This document shows positions 22,601 through 34,606 of a stretch of 64,000 nt of DNA, one piece after another. Below the pieces are notes generated by a model. It was given only the letters and a program-made list of their open reading frames with translations. It searched no databases and was not told the origin of the DNA. The DNA comes from Puccinia triticina (Eukaryota > Basidiomycota > Pucciniomycetes > Pucciniales > Pucciniaceae), in assembly GCF_026914185.1 (NCBI RefSeq), contig NC_070561.1:3410001-3474000 (forward strand), given 5' to 3'. Each line of letters opens with the position of its first letter. Positions within the stretch are counted from its first letter, which is position 1. A program made the translations under genes and the position numbers.

Positions 22601-24151
22601 ACGTGATGACAAAAAGTAAAGATATGACGCACGAGTCGGACAGTGAAGACAGCTTCAAGGGTTAGTTGTTGCTCTCAAAGTTGCTGAGATGGGGAATTAT
22701 CAATTAGCACTTGTAATTTGCTTGAAGTGAATCTGTATGTCTAATATATGAATTGTATTTTGCTCGATGTCATCCAGAGATTCTTAATCCTACTAAGGAA
22801 GGCCAAAGTCAAGATACAGCGTCCAGATATAAGTTGATCTTGTCAAATCTACCATTGATAGTCGAGCCGGATGGGGTTACTGTGATAGAACCAAATGTAG
22901 TCAAGGAAACGTCGGAGATGCAATATCAAAGGTCGCGGGCACCATTCCAGGCAAAATGGATCAAGTTAAAACGGATCGTCAAGAAATTTGGGATTGAGCA
23001 CAAGAAGCCTTTGCTAAGGGCGACAAGAAATTGACCGACTTCTTTTTGAGACTCTATGGGAAAATGGACAATGATACTTCTCTGTCAGCACCGGATAAAC
23101 CGGACATATTGAGGTCTTCTTTGAGCCACGCGGTCAATCCAGTGGTGAACGCAGTTAAAAGACCAATAGACAAAACGACCATTGTGTTTATAAAGGGGCA
23201 ACAAGACGCAATTCACTATTACACCAACAGAAGGACCAGGGGAGATGAAAAAGATGGAAATTACATTGGCTATGAATATCCAAATGAGTGGACCCAATCG
23301 TTCAGCAAATGGACAATGAATCACCAAAATTTCTATATTACCTTCAGAGATATGTATGGCTACACGGAATTTTCTAAATGGATTTTGGTACACAAAGAAA
23401 ATGTGGATAAGATTGTTGGAGAAGAGGGATTTATGACGGCCTTTTGATACAACATGATTGTGCAACAAAACACTTTTTCCTATCAAGTTACGACTTCCTC
23501 AGGCGAGATTTCTGCGGCTGATATTTCTATCTATTGAGACAATGTTAAGCAAGAGGCTTGGAGAATTACTTCTACTCTTGGGGAGAATGATGAGACCGAC
23601 AATCCCTACGCAATTGGCGCAAAGGAGTTTGGTTTTGATCCAAATACAGGCAAACAAAGGATCAAGATACAAAAAGGAGGAGAAGACCTAGTGAGACACG
23701 AATCTAGCTTGGGACACGGTAGAGGCAGTCATCAAGGTAGAGGGTTTGGCAAAAGATGGAGTCAAGATAGACGAAACTCAGATTATGGTGGTTATCACAA
23801 TTATCATCAAGAGGAGCACGTTAACAAGCAACCACGTGATCTTGGATACGGAGACAATCAAGCCTACAGAGGAAACAATTATGGAGGTCATCAAGGTGGT
23901 TATAATAAAGATGTTGAGGGCAACTGTTATAACCATAACTTGATGAGTAGATTGATAGCTGGGGAATTTACAATGTGGGGAGGAGAGCTTGAAGATAACC
24001 TCCTCAGGAATGGAAACCCCTGGCGAGTACAAGGGGGTTTACAAGGTTGTAACATTATCCCCCGTTTAAGCCCAGTCCTTGGCGGATCCGGCTGTTTCCC
24101 CGGGCAGCATTGAGAACCCTGGCTGTTGGGAAAAAAGCTTGCCCTCCTACA

Positions 24152-26068
24152 TTACTTCCGTTTCCGTTGACGTCTTTTGTGCTTGTTGGTGGCGTCGGGG
24201 AATCTTGTATTGAAGTTTTCAACCAACGTCTTGCAGTTCTCAAGGTTGTCCTCCGGTTCCCAGGAGTTCTCTTGAGGCCCGAATCCTTTCCAGCTGACCA
24301 AATACTCCTGTTTCTTTCCTCGCCCCCGCCGGTTGAGCACTTCTTCCACCTCCCATTCATCCTTGCCGTCAATGCCTATGAGCCTGGGTGTTTCCACTTG
24401 TCGGCTTTCAATCAGATCCGGTTGGTGTTTTTGGAGTAAAGACACGTGAAATACCGGGTGTACACCTCTCAAAGAAGATGGTAGAGTCAGTTTGTAAGCA
24501 GACCGTGAGATAATGTTAGAAATAGGAAAGGGGCCTAGCCATCTGTTGTCCAGCTTAGGGCATGGTTGGGTTGTCAAGATATTACGGCTGTTGAGCCACA
24601 CCTCATCTCCAACTTTCCAGTCCGGATTGGCCCTGACCCGCTTGTCAAATTGATGCTTCATTGATTCCTGTGCGCGTTGAAGGCATTCCTTCAGTTCTTC
24701 TTGGACCCGGCTGAGGTGTTTAAGGCGTTCTTTGACTGCCGGTAGGCACTGTTCAGATGAGGGTATTCGCCCGTAAGACAGGTTGAATCCATAATTAGCT
24801 TTGAACGGCGAGATGCCGGTTGATGCATGGTCGTGATTGTTGTGGGCAAATTCGGCTGTTGGGAGCAGTGGTGCCCAGTCGGTCTGATGGTACCCAACAA
24901 AATGACGCAAGTATTGTTTGACGGCTTTGTTGGCGATTTTGGATTGGCCGTCGGTTTGGGGGTGGAATGCTGTCGAAGGGTGGAGTCTGATTCCCAGCTG
25001 CTGGTCCAGTTCTCTTGTGATTTGAGAAATGAATATGGACCCTCGATTGGATATTATTGTCTTCGGCGTACCGTGCAATTTCCACACGTTGTTGAGCATT
25101 AGATGGGCCAGGCCTTCGGCGTTAAGTGTTTTGCTGCAAGGGATGAAGTGAGCCATTTTCGTCAAGCGGTCCACCACTGTCAAGATACTATCAAATCCGT
25201 CTGAAGTCGGTAGATCGGTAATTAAGTCATAGCTGATATCGGTCCATGGGCCTTCTGGAATTGGAAGGGGTTCCAATAGTCCAAAAGGCTTCTGCGTGCA
25301 CGGTTTGCTTTGTTGACAGGAGTCGCAGCCGTCGACGTAGCGGTTGACGAGTTGCTTGATGGAAGTCCAGGTAAAAGAGCGCTGAATCAGGTTGAGGGTT
25401 TTAGCACGTCCGGGGTGGCCGGCGAGTTTTGAATTGTGATGACTTCTGACAATCTGATTTCTCAATTCTGCGTTGCGTGGGACAACAACACGATGACCGT
25501 AACAGAGGAGATTGTTCCTGACCAAGTAACAAGATAACTTGGGGTTCAAGCGTCTGGATGCCGGTGATTCGACCGATTTTAACAGTGTCATGTAGTCGTC
25601 ATCTTCAGGCCCGGCCTCCTGTATTGCTTTGATGATCTCCGTGTCTGTCAAAATATTCCCGGAAGAAAGAGGCTGGCCAGCTGAGACAGGCACCAGTGAA
25701 GACAAAACTGACTCCCATTGCGGGGGTGCTAATGTACTATTAGGCTCTGAAGAAGAGCAACCAATGAACCCATTGGGAGTACACACCCCCTCGTCAAGTT
25801 GCCTAGCTTCCCTCGTGGGATCCTTGTCCGTCAATGAGGGTTTTGTTGATGACAAAGCTGCAATGGAGTCCAAACGGACGTCAAGCTCAAACCAATAGTC
25901 AGCGTTATCCAGGTCCACCAATTCATCAACAAAACAGGCTTCAAACTTGGCGATGGCGGTAAATGTGTCCGGCCAAATTTTCTCAGGTCTGAGTAGTTGT
26001 CCAAATGACAGTTTGTCTTCCTTGTCCAGGGCCAGGTCTGGTCGTCGGGACAGCGCTTCATGGCCCGG
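24152..26068 (-). pseudogene. pol: Chromovirus integrase with chromodomain, catalytic residues changed
   Basis: One 589-aa open frame (25921-24152) holds the HHCC zinc domain (HHNSKLAGHPGRAKT ... CDSCQQSK), the integrase core (WTDISYDLITDLP; then TIISNRGSIF, where the family has S-D-R-G) and the third acidic site region (DGQSKIANKAVKQYL, where the family usually has T-E-R). It ends in a chromodomain (EWEVEEVLNRRG, YLVSWKGFGPQENSWEP), which in relatives targets integration to methylated histone H3. Asp-to-Asn (codon at 25046-25048) and apparent Glu-to-Lys substitutions remove two of the three DDE residues, so it should be catalytically dead although the frame is open. Confidence 0.88.
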
Positions 26069-26591
26069 TCAAAAGACAATGTCGAAGTCAAAACAGCCAA
26101 GTAACTCAGCCCATCTGGCCTGCCGTTGGGTGAGTCTCTTTGTGGTCATGAAGTTTTCAAGGTTGCGGTGATTGGTGTAGACAATGGCGTGGAGCCTGTG
26201 CGGATTGCCTTCCAGGTACTGTCGCCATTCCTTGAACGCTGCCACTATCACCAGTAATTCCTTGTCAAAAATCTCATAATCGCGTTCTGCTTTGATGAGT
26301 GACCGTGACAGGTAAGCAACCGGGTGGAGGAGGTTGTCTTTTGGGCAAACCTGGGACAGAACAGCGCCTAACGCAAAGTCCGAGCAGTCACACTCTAGGA
26401 TGAACGGCTGGTACGCATTGGCGATCTTCAAGATAGGTGCCGTTGTGAATGAAACTTTCAGGTGGCAAAGGCAGCTTGGCATTCCGGAGACCAACTGAAT
26501 TTTGATTCCTTCTTGGTCAGGTCGTGGAGGGGTCGTGCATCTCTGGAAAAATGATCAATGAATTGCCGGTAGAAATTCGCAAATCCGATAA
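26069..26591 (-). pseudogene. pol: Chromovirus RT connection and RNase H segment
   Basis: From the insertion point at 26591 the minus strand reads the gypsy connection region (NFYRQFIDHFS) and then RNase H (ILECDCSDFALGAVLSQ, DKELLVIVAAFKEWRQYL, VYTNHRNLENFMTTKRL). The usual Y-T-D-H is Y-T-N-H here (codon at 26171-26173), removing another catalytic Asp by a G-to-A change on the coding strand. The frame is shifted relative to the ORF starting at 26494. Confidence 0.85.
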
Positions 26592-28248
26592 ATGTTGAGA
26601 TACATATATGCTTATATCTAGTACATTGTATGCTTCAACCAAACATGGTCAATCTTGTATTTAGTCTACACTAGATTGGCGCCTGGAGTTTCATCCTTAG
26701 TGAATCAGAACCATCTTCTCACTCCCTCAAGTGTCACAGTCTTGTCATCCTGTGAACTTCAGGTTTTTCCCCCCTCGTCTCTCTCAACAGGTTATGAGGC
26801 CCATTTGCTCACCCTGCTCGCAACTCTGAAATTCTACTTGCAAGACTCGAACTCTCTCAATCTTGTCCAAATTTAAGACCACAATCATCATGCCTGCTTG
26901 GACAACTCAGAACCCCTCAGCACTTATCGCGAACGTTCCTGTTCTCAATGGAAACTTGGTTGGTTTCCTGGCGTGGCGCGCCCGACTCGAAGAGCTGTTT
27001 GCCATTCAGGGGGTGCATGATATAGTTGTCGGAAAGCTTCTCCGACCGGAAACGGACTGGAAGGATGCGGCCAACAAACCGATCACCTTGGGTTCCCAAC
27101 GAGTTTACTACGCCAAAGAGTCTGGTTCCGACTGGGATACTCTATCCGATGTGGCTTGAGCAACACTAAAAATGACCTTGTCAATTGATCTGGCCATTAG
27201 ATAAAAAGATCTCAAGCCGGTCAGCGTTCTTTTCAAAACAATATGTGATGCCTATGAAAAGAACACTCGGGCTAGACGTATGATGCTCGAAGACGCTTTT
27301 TGGTCTGCTTGTCACAATCCATCTAAACCAATTGCCACCTGGATTTCCCGGATCCGAAACTCTGCCTCCGATCTGAAGTTGGTCAAGCTATCCCCCGCAG
27401 ACCAACAGATCTGTGATCAATTGCTCCGCGGCCTGGATGAGTCGTGGAAACCAATTTGAGATCACCTTGTCTACTCACCGAACGAGATATCTCTTGATGA
27501 TGCGATTGGAGCACTTGAGGCGCACGAGGTGTCGATGCAAGTTTCATTCGACCAGACTCCGGAAACGTTCGCATCGCCAGCTGTTGTGAAGAAAAAGAAA
27601 AAAGGTTGCTGGAAGTGTCACAAGATTGGCCATCACTTGGATGTCTGTCCCAATCCTCCCGCCAAGAATCAACCAAAGGCAAGATTTGAAACTAGAGCCG
27701 GCGCGGTGTCGACAGTAGCTCTCGGAGACCGCGGCCCTAGCGATGAAGAAGAAGACGAGGACGATTTTGACCCAGAAGTTGATGTTGTGTGGGGATGAAC
27801 CCTGGAGTAGACAACAATTATCTTCGTAGGAATGGCAACTCCGGCTAATCCTGACGGCTAATTCCTCTCTGGCGGCATTAGGTATACTTATTATAATGAT
27901 ATCTCCCTGTCTTTTATCGTCAATGGATCTCTGGCCCGATTACTATAAAAAATTTTTCCCCTTTCTGTTCCCCATAGGAAATACTCTTCAACTCCAAATC
28001 TAGGTTGTTTAGATATTTAAATTAGTTTAGTTTTGTTTCAGCAAGGGGGTGTGTTGAGATACATATATGCTTATATCTAGTACATTGTATGCTTCAACCA
28101 AACACGGTCAATCTTGTATTTAGTCTACACTAGATTGGCGCCTGGAGTTTCATCCTTAGTGAATCAGAACCATCTTCTCACTCCCTCAAGTGTCACAGTC
28201 TTGTCATCCTGTGAACTTCAGGTTTTTCCCCCCTCGTCTCTCTCAACA
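26592..28248 (+). mobile_element. Gag-only LTR retroelement (TR-GAG type), TSD ATAAA
   Basis: LTRs 26592-26789 and 28052-28248 start TGTTGAGATACATA, end CTCTCTCAACA and differ by very few bases. ATAAA flanks them (26587-26591 and 28249-28253). Directly after the left LTR, GGTTATGAG matches the complement of the initiator-tRNA anticodon loop (CTCATAACC), suggesting half-tRNA priming as in Drosophila copia. A purine tract GCAAGGGGGTG precedes the right LTR. The internal 1.26 kb codes only for a gag, so replication would depend on a helper element. Confidence 0.9.
26863..27798 (+). pseudogene. gag: Gag of the gag-only element
   Basis: Copia-type gag: ATG at 26890, a first segment to 27159 (FLAWRARLEELFAIQGVHDI), a middle region (IATWISRIRNSASDLK) and a CCHC zinc knuckle CWKCHKIGHHLDVC (27605-27650), ending in an acidic tail at TGA 27796. 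The frame is interrupted by TGA 27157, a TAG near 27200 and TGA near 27458, so this copy cannot make full-length Gag. No protease, integrase or RT is present between the LTRs. Confidence 0.85.
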
Positions 28249-30026
28249 ATAAACCGTTGTAGCTTGGTGATATTCCGGGGTGGGGGCCAGTTGGTCACGG
28301 CCTTGACCTTAGTCAGATCCATCCGCAGTTGATTGCACGAAATTAAAAGCCCTAGATACTCGACTTCGCTCTTGGAAAACTCACATTTTTCGGGTTTCAG
28401 CCACAGGGTGTGTTTGCTCAACGTTTCAAGTACCGTCTTGACTGCTGCCTTGTGATTGGATCCCTTCTTTGTATAGATCATGATGTCGTCCAGGTAAGCC
28501 GGCACATTTTTCCCAATTCGGCCTAGTAGAATATCCTGCATGAAATACTGAAAATACCCAGGTGCGCCGGTCGGCCCAAACGGCATTGTCAAAGGAGCAA
28601 ATTGCCCTGAACAACAGATAAACGCCAGCTTGTCCTCGTCGCCCTCAGCAACACAGAGGTTACCATACGCGTTCCCTAAATCAAGCTTGGTGAAAGTGTT
28701 GGCGTCTAAGAGGCTGTCAACCAGATCCATTGTGAGGGGCAGTGGGTACTTGTTCTTGACGGTCACAGCGTTTAGTTTCCGGTAGTCGAAGCATGGTCGA
28801 AGATTGCCATCCTTCTTCCCGGCAAATATGACTGGAGCCGCCCATGGGGAAGTGGTTCGGCAAATAGTCCCGTTCGTAAGCCCTTCGTTGATCAGGGTGT
28901 CCAAGGCTTCATTCTCAGCGGTGGACAGGGGAATGATCCGGCTGGCCTGCGGCACTGCGCCTGGCGTCAGCTCAACCCTAAAGCCGTATCGGCGGTGGGG
29001 GGGTAGGCCTTGCGAGGCGGATTTCTGGAACATCCTGAGGTACTGGTGGTATGAGGCGGGAACAAGCTCCTCAATGGATTTGGCGGGTGTCTGCGCGGCG
29101 GCCTGGGCGGCCAGACGGGCGGAAGTTGACCAAGACGTCCGGGCAGTCAAAAGTCCTATAGTATTAGGGGGAGCGCACTGGCTAGCTGAAACTGGGCGGT
29201 TGGAAGGTTGGCAAGACTCACAATGCGGGGGTGCTAGCGTGTCTTCCAACTGTGTTGGATGGGTAGACACACACACCCTTGTCAGAATCCTAGCTTCCCT
29301 CCTGGGATGATCCAATGGGGAGGGTTTTGGCGGAGACGACGAAGCTGCACAGACAGCTGCAACAGGCGGCCGGGCGGTCAGGGGTTCTAAAGGATGGGGA
29401 AGAGCACACTGGCTAGCTGAAACAGGGTGTTTGGAAAGTTGGCAAGACTCACAATGCAGGGGTGCTAGCGTGTCTTCCAACTGTGTTGGATGGGTAGACA
29501 CACACCCCCTCGTCAGAATCCTAGCTTCCCTCCTGGGCTGATCCAATGGGGAGGGTTTTGGCGGATATGACAAAGCTATAGAGACAGCCGCATTGGATGG
29601 GAGAAGACGGCGGTTAGTCCAGTCGATCAAGTGGCCATTGCGGCGCAGCCACGGCATGCCAAGGATGCCGTCGTAAGAGTCTTTCAGGGTGATGACAATC
29701 ATGCGGGACGGGGTGGTTTCATTTTGGAGGGTGACAGAGAGTTCAAACAAGGCGGGGCGGGTCGATCCGTCAAATCCGGAGACGGTACGGTGGGTGGGTG
29801 TAGCGTGTTGCAGCAATCCAAGGCGGCGGGCGTAGGAGTCACTCAGCATGTTGTGGGTGGCTCCTGAATCAATGAGAAAAGAGGGAATGAATGTGGCTTG
29901 TGGGACGTTAGAAATTGAGACGGCTAACAACAAGAATAATCTTGGGTCAATTGTATTGCATTTAAAATTCAACTCGCTAGCTCCGACATCTCCTCTAACA
30001 ACAGTGGGTTTACTCAGATTAGGCAC
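28249..30026 (-). pseudogene. pol: Chromovirus protease and reverse transcriptase
   Basis: Open from 30026 to the insertion at 28248. Protease motif FLIDSGATHNML at about 29860; RT with KDGNLRPCFDYRKLNAVT, KLDLGNAYG and intact YLDDIMIYT near 28490. Between protease and RT (29590-29170) a Pro/Cys-rich module of about 75-80 residues is tandemly duplicated (both copies have PRREARILTR and the LEDTLAP word). A diverged third copy lies before the integrase at 25640-25830. The frame runs straight into the inserted gag-only element, which separates RT from RNase H. Confidence 0.88.
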
Positions 30027-30031
30027 ATTTA

Positions 30032-31050
30032 TCAGACCTGAGCTTCCCCATTTTTTGACAAGCTCGCATTCTCATTGGTCGGGGTTGCTTGATTGGCACG
30101 GAGCGTGTTGATCTTGGCTTGGAGTGCGGCGATGCGGGCAGTCGAAGACACTTGCTGGCGTCCCCTACCGTCCTTGCGCACGCTTGAACAACCGCGGGAG
30201 ATGTGACCCCCTTGCCCACAGCGGAAACAAAGGTTCAACTCGACTCGGCAGGCTTGTTTGGCGTCGGATAACGGGTTGCGCTTGTTGGTTGTCTGTTGGA
30301 AAGCGGACAGGTCCATTGCGTTGGGGTCTGGGGCTGGGTTGCTGGAAGTGGAGGGGGAGGGTCTGGTGGAATATTGGTTTGCTATCCCCTCAATGGTCTG
30401 TCCGGCCCTCAAAGCCAACACCTGCATATCTTGCAAGGTTGCAAAAGCCACGCTGCTCATAACTATTGCCAGCTGGACCTTCTCCTTCAGCCCTTGTTGA
30501 TAAAGGCTCATGAGCGGACCGTCGGCCCATCCAATCGCGCGGGCGTGCATGTTGAAAGTCTGGGTGTAGGCTGACACGGTCCCTGTTTGGCGGAGGCTTC
30601 TTAAGGTGATCTCGGATTTCTGCTTGCGGTTGTGGTTGTAGAAGCTGGCCAAAAAATTGTTGAGGAAGTTCTGGAATACGATAGATTTGCCTCGGACCAG
30701 TTTTTCCAAGTACGGTTGGGCCCAGGTTGCCGCATAATCCGTTAAGAAGGACACCGCAAAGGCGACTTTAGTGGAGTCGCTGGGGAATCGTTTGGGGAAG
30801 GTGATTGTGTGGAGGCCAATCTGGCTGATGAAAGCTTCGGCTAGGGCGCCACGGGTCCCATTGAACGCCTTTGGTTTTGCAAGAACAAGGGCGCTGGGGG
30901 TTGAGCAGGTTGGGCTTGGTTGTCGACGTTGGCGGCTTCCGCGATCCGGGCTTTGGCCAGACGGAGTCGTTCCTCAACAGCCACACGTTGAGCCCGCTCC
31001 TCATCCATCCTAACCCTCATTGCTTCCAATTGGGTGTTGAGTGCGTCCAT
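30032..31050 (-). pseudogene. gag: Chromovirus gag, frameshifted
   Basis: ATG 31050 opens a coiled-coil segment (ALNTQLEAMRVRMDEERAQR). Near 30890-30910 the frame shifts, and the retrotransposon gag domain (AFISQIGLHTITFPKRFPS, then SFLTDYAATWAQPYLEKL) continues to a CCHC knuckle CFRCGQGGHISRGC (about 30205-30245) and a stop at 30032. Length and order match a gypsy gag. One indel is enough to explain the break. Confidence 0.82.
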
Positions 31051-31439
31051 GTCGTCGGGAGGGCGTCGGCTTTGTCCAAAGAGAAGAGAGGTTGAAACCG
31101 TTTGAGGTCAGTGGGTGAATGCTTTGCCAAGCTCACAGGGGGGACGTAAAAACGTAATTTTGTGAAGGACGTTACTGCCGTATGACACAGGCTGCCCTTG
31201 CCACAGTGTACCCTAAAACCTCGGAACGCGTTTCAGTCTTGGGTGTTTGCTGGGGGGGTCTGAGGTTTGCTCCGCGGGCCGTCCAAGTTGTTGGCTAGCG
31301 GGGAGTGGCGGTATTGGTCGGCAGGGGACAAAAGCTGTCAGGTTGGTGGAGGGTGATGAAGCAATAGGGTAGAGTCTAAAGTAGAGGATCAGTAAGGTTT
31401 GAGGGTGATGGATAGGGTTCAAAGGGGAGGGGGTTTTCT

Positions 31440-31570
31440 GGAGGGCTGTTCTACGGCGTTCCAAGGCTGTTCCGGCGACGGCGGCTGTCCTTGAACGGTT
31501 GGCGGGGTTCTACGGCGCTTCAAGGCTATTCCGGCGACGGCGGCTGTCCTTGAACGGTGGCGGAGCTGAG
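31440..31570. repeat. 60-bp tandem duplication in chromovirus leader
   Basis: The word starting TTCTACGGCG and ending TCCTTGAACGG occurs twice back-to-back (about 31449-31508 and 31507-31566) between gag and the 5' LTR. Non-coding. Confidence 0.6.
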
Positions 31571-32252
31571 GGGATTTGGAACGGAAAAAAAAGAATTATA
31601 GAGTTAGCAATATGTTATAACCATAACTTGATGAGTAGATTGCTAACTGGGGAATGTACAATGTGGGGAGGAGAGCTTGAAGATAACCTCCTCAGGAATG
31701 GAAACCCCTGGCGAGTACAAGGGGGTTTACAAGGTTGTAACAGCAACAAAGGTGACACAAGAACTATGAGAGATGACAAGATGTCATGGACATGGTCCAG
31801 CACATTGAGTCAAAGTGTAATAATCATTCAGTGTTGGAAATCACAGTGAGGGAAACAACTAGACTATATACATGCACAATATAGGCTGAGTTGTGGGTGT
31901 ATAGATTAGAAGCATGATACATAGTGAGATGCTAATACACTATCTCAACACAAGACCGTGGAGGTTATGGGAGAGAAAGAGATCAAGGTTCTTCCAGGGG
32001 TTTCAAAAAGAAGGAGAATTCCTCCTTGATTAAAGACAAGGAGAATTAGTGGGCTTTCTTCCCTTCTCCTCTATCAGCTCAGATGTCTCATTTGTTGTTA
32101 CATGGGTTTCTTTAGTCATTTGGTTCCCTTTTGTTCTCTTTTGTGAAGACTAGCGGAGTTGATCCACAATCCTGACATTTGTTTCATTTCAATTATTGGT
32201 GTGTTTTTTATACATCTTTTGTGCAAATTCTTTCCATTGGTAAAGTAGCGTT

Positions 32253-33583
32253 TTGGGTAAATCAGCATATGATTTGCAACAAGTCTTTGATACATGTGGG
32301 ATAAGAGGATTGGGGGCGCCATTTTTGCCAACCTCAATTAGATGCGAGATGGACCTTCCCAAATGGAAAGCGGCTCTGACGGAAAGCAACTTGCTCCCTC
32401 AGTACGCCGATGTCTTGCACGGTTTCGAATTTGGTTTTGACCTGGGGATTCCTGAGCACAGGTTGGGAGTTTTGGATTGCTTTACACCAGATAATCATGC
32501 TTCATCAGAAAAGGCTAAGCCAAAAATAGAGGAATCTATTGCTAAAGATTTGAAGGCGCAACGGATGCTTGGACCGTTCACAAAACAGCAAATGACGGAG
32601 GCATTTGGTTTATTCAGATCAAACCCTCTAGGTGCCGTGGTTAACGGGGATGGAGCAATTTGTCCAATTAACAATTTATTGTTCCCAAGAAATGACCCTG
32701 CAATACCTTCCGTGAATTCATTTGTCAATAAGGCGGATTTCAAGACGACATGGGACAATTTCAATCGCGTGTCAAAATTCTTTGCAGAGGACGCTTGGCC
32801 ACTTGAGCTAGTGCTGTTTGATTGGGAAAAAGCCTACAGGCAAATCCCAACAAAAAGAGATCAGTGGAGATATCTAACTGTAAAAGATTTCAAAGGAAAT
32901 TTTCTCGTTGATACACAAATTACCTTTGGTGGTGTTGCAGGGTGCGGATCTTTTGGCCAACCTGCAGATGCCTGGAAGCAAATCATGGAGATTCATTTTG
33001 AACTGGTGATGATCTTCAGGTGGGTGGACAATAATTTATTTGTCAGAGTTCAAGGGGGAAGAGTGACCATGGAGGAAGTAGTCAATGAATCTACAAGGCT
33101 AGGTGTCCTGACAAACAAATCAAAATACTCCCCTTTTGGCAATGAACAGAAACTCATTGGGTTTGTATGGAACAGTGTCAGCAAGACGGTTCGCCTACCA
33201 GATGGGAAAATTGAAAAGCACTTGCAACAGATACAGCCATATCTTGAGAAAGGGGCACATTTTGATCATGAGGACGTAGAAGTATTGGTAGGACGACTTA
33301 ACCATGTATCGTACATACTGCCTCACCTACGATGCCACTTAAACTTGTTATACAGGTGGCTTATGTCCTGGCAGCACCAAAGGGCTTTGCGCAATACACC
33401 ACCGGATGTACTGGCCAACCTTGGGATATGGAAGTCAACACTTCAGAACTTTGAACACACAAGAATAATAAATTATGGACCACCTCTCAATATTGGATGG
33501 GTAGGCGGCACTTTGACTTCATTTGGGATTGGCGTACTCGTGGGCAAGCACTGGGCACAGTTTAGGCTCCACAACCCTGGTGA
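32253..33583 (+). pseudogene. DIRS-type reverse transcriptase
   Basis: The RT domain includes LGAVVNGDGAICPINNLLFP, LVLFDWEKAYRQIP (first catalytic Asp), TFGGVAGCGSFGQPADAW and, at the active site, FRWVDNNLFVR. DIRS-group relatives have two adjacent Asp there; the second is Asn here (codon 33030-33032, GAT to AAT), so the enzyme is probably dead. The thumb and start of RNase H follow (GWVGGTLTSFGIGVLVG) until the CACTA element at 33584. No ATG fits the start; an upstream intron or the 31.7-32.2 kb decay may hide it. Confidence 0.82.
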
Positions 33584-34606
33584 CACTACAAACATTTAAT
33601 ATTTTGCCCAAAAAAAAAATAAAAGTCAACATGAAAAAAATAAAACCAAAATTTCACTCAGGGGAACAAACTGAGCATGCTGAGCCAAAAAAATAAAATG
33701 TCCCAAACTGAGCAAAAAACATTGGACAATGTTTTGGGATGGTTTTTTTTCCACGGGCCTGGCGGGCCTGGCGGGCCTGGAGCGGGCCTGGAGCGGGCCT
33801 GAGACGGGCCTGCCCCAAAAGCACATTGGCTCAGTATTGAAGAAGTTTTGCCTTGCCCTGGGAGCTTCTTGGGCTTTTGATGGGCCCAAAATCTCAACAT
33901 GGGCTTTTGGTGGTCTAGAAGTATCAACCTGGGCCAATGAATAGCCCATGGGCCTTTGAATTCCCAGAAAGCCCACCATGAGCCCCCACATAGCTAATGG
34001 GCTCTTGGTGGCCCATGAAGATCCCTATCGGCCAACAGATACTTCCAATGGAAAAGTTCCATCATGGGATCCCATGGGCTTTTTGCTTCCTTTCTGGGCC
34101 ACAAAAAGCCCATGGGGAGCTTTTTGGACCACCAAAAGCCCATGAGGATATCTGTTGGCCCATGGAGATCTTCATGGGCTACCAACAACCCATTAGCTAT
34201 GTGGGGGCTCATGGTGGGCTTTCTGAGAATTCAAAGGCCCATGGGCTATTCATTGGCCCAGGTTGATACTTCTAGACCACCAAAAGCCCATGTTGAGATT
34301 TTGGGCCCATCAAAAGCCCAAGAAGCTCCCAGGGCAAGGCAAAACTTCTTCAATACTGAGCCAATGTGCTTTTGGGGCAGGCCCGTCTCAGGCCCGCTCA
34401 AGGCCCGCTCAAGCCCGCTCCAGGCCCGCCAGGCCCGTGAAAAAAAACCATCCCAAGACATTGTCCAATGTTTTTTGCTCAGTTTGGGACATTTTATTTT
34501 TTTGGCTCAGCATGCTCAGTTTGTTCCCCTGAGTGAAATTTTGGTTTTATTTTTTTCATGTTGACTTTTATTTTATTTTTGGGCAAAATAATAAATGTTT
34601 GTAGTG
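33584..34606. mobile_element. 1023-bp foldback CACTA element, TSD TGA
   Basis: The left end is CACTACAAACATTT (33584) and the right end AAATGTTTGTAGTG (to 34606). TGA flanks it at 33581-33583 and 34607-34609; the CACTA terminus and 3-bp duplication define the superfamily. The two arms are near-perfect inverted copies of about 500 bp each, so the whole element is a long palindrome centred near 34095, with GGCCTGGAGCGGGCC-type repeats in each arm. No transposase. Removing it and one TGA restores the RNase H frame. Confidence 0.92.

Larger units (their letters stand above)
23925..31742 (-). mobile_element. Complete Ty3/gypsy chromovirus, 130-bp LTRs, TSD GCAAC
   Basis: LTRs at 23925-24054 and 31613-31742 begin TGTTATAACC and end GGTTGTAACA on the plus strand and are nearly identical. 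GCAAC flanks the element at 23920-23924 and 31743-31747. Coding runs on the minus strand: gag, protease, RT, RNase H, integrase, chromodomain. A purine tract (minus-strand AAACGGGGGATAA) abuts the 3' LTR at 24055. The gag frameshift, catalytic substitutions and the inserted gag-only element make it non-autonomous. Short LTRs and a C-terminal chromodomain are typical of fungal chromoviruses. Confidence 0.92.
22606..32049 (+). pseudogene. DIRS-like gag/RNA-binding ORF, split by a chromovirus
   Basis: The main frame runs 23031-23919 with in-frame TGA at 23445 and near 23535, so it is dead. A possible first exon is at 22636-22661. The N-terminal part is helical and charged; from about 23690 it becomes an RNA-binding RGG/GRG-rich region (GHGRGSHQGRGFGKRW, NNYGGHQGGYNKD). 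The frame stops at the chromovirus LTR and resumes past it at 31743. There another ~185-bp insertion (about 31763-31947, flanked by ACACAAGA) precedes an RGGYGRERDQG-type tail ending at TAG 32047. Such ORFs sit upstream of RT in DIRS elements and probably bind element RNA. Confidence 0.65.

Noticed and set aside
23778..24032. Hydrophobic minus-strand frame resembling a membrane protein
   Set aside because: Antisense of the RGG-rich gag region and the chromovirus LTR.
31755..31955. Possible solo LTR (TGTTGG ... TCAACA) in the DIRS gag tail
   Set aside because: No matching 5-bp target duplication at those ends. An 8-bp repeat ACACAAGA fits a slightly larger insertion, so the class is left open.
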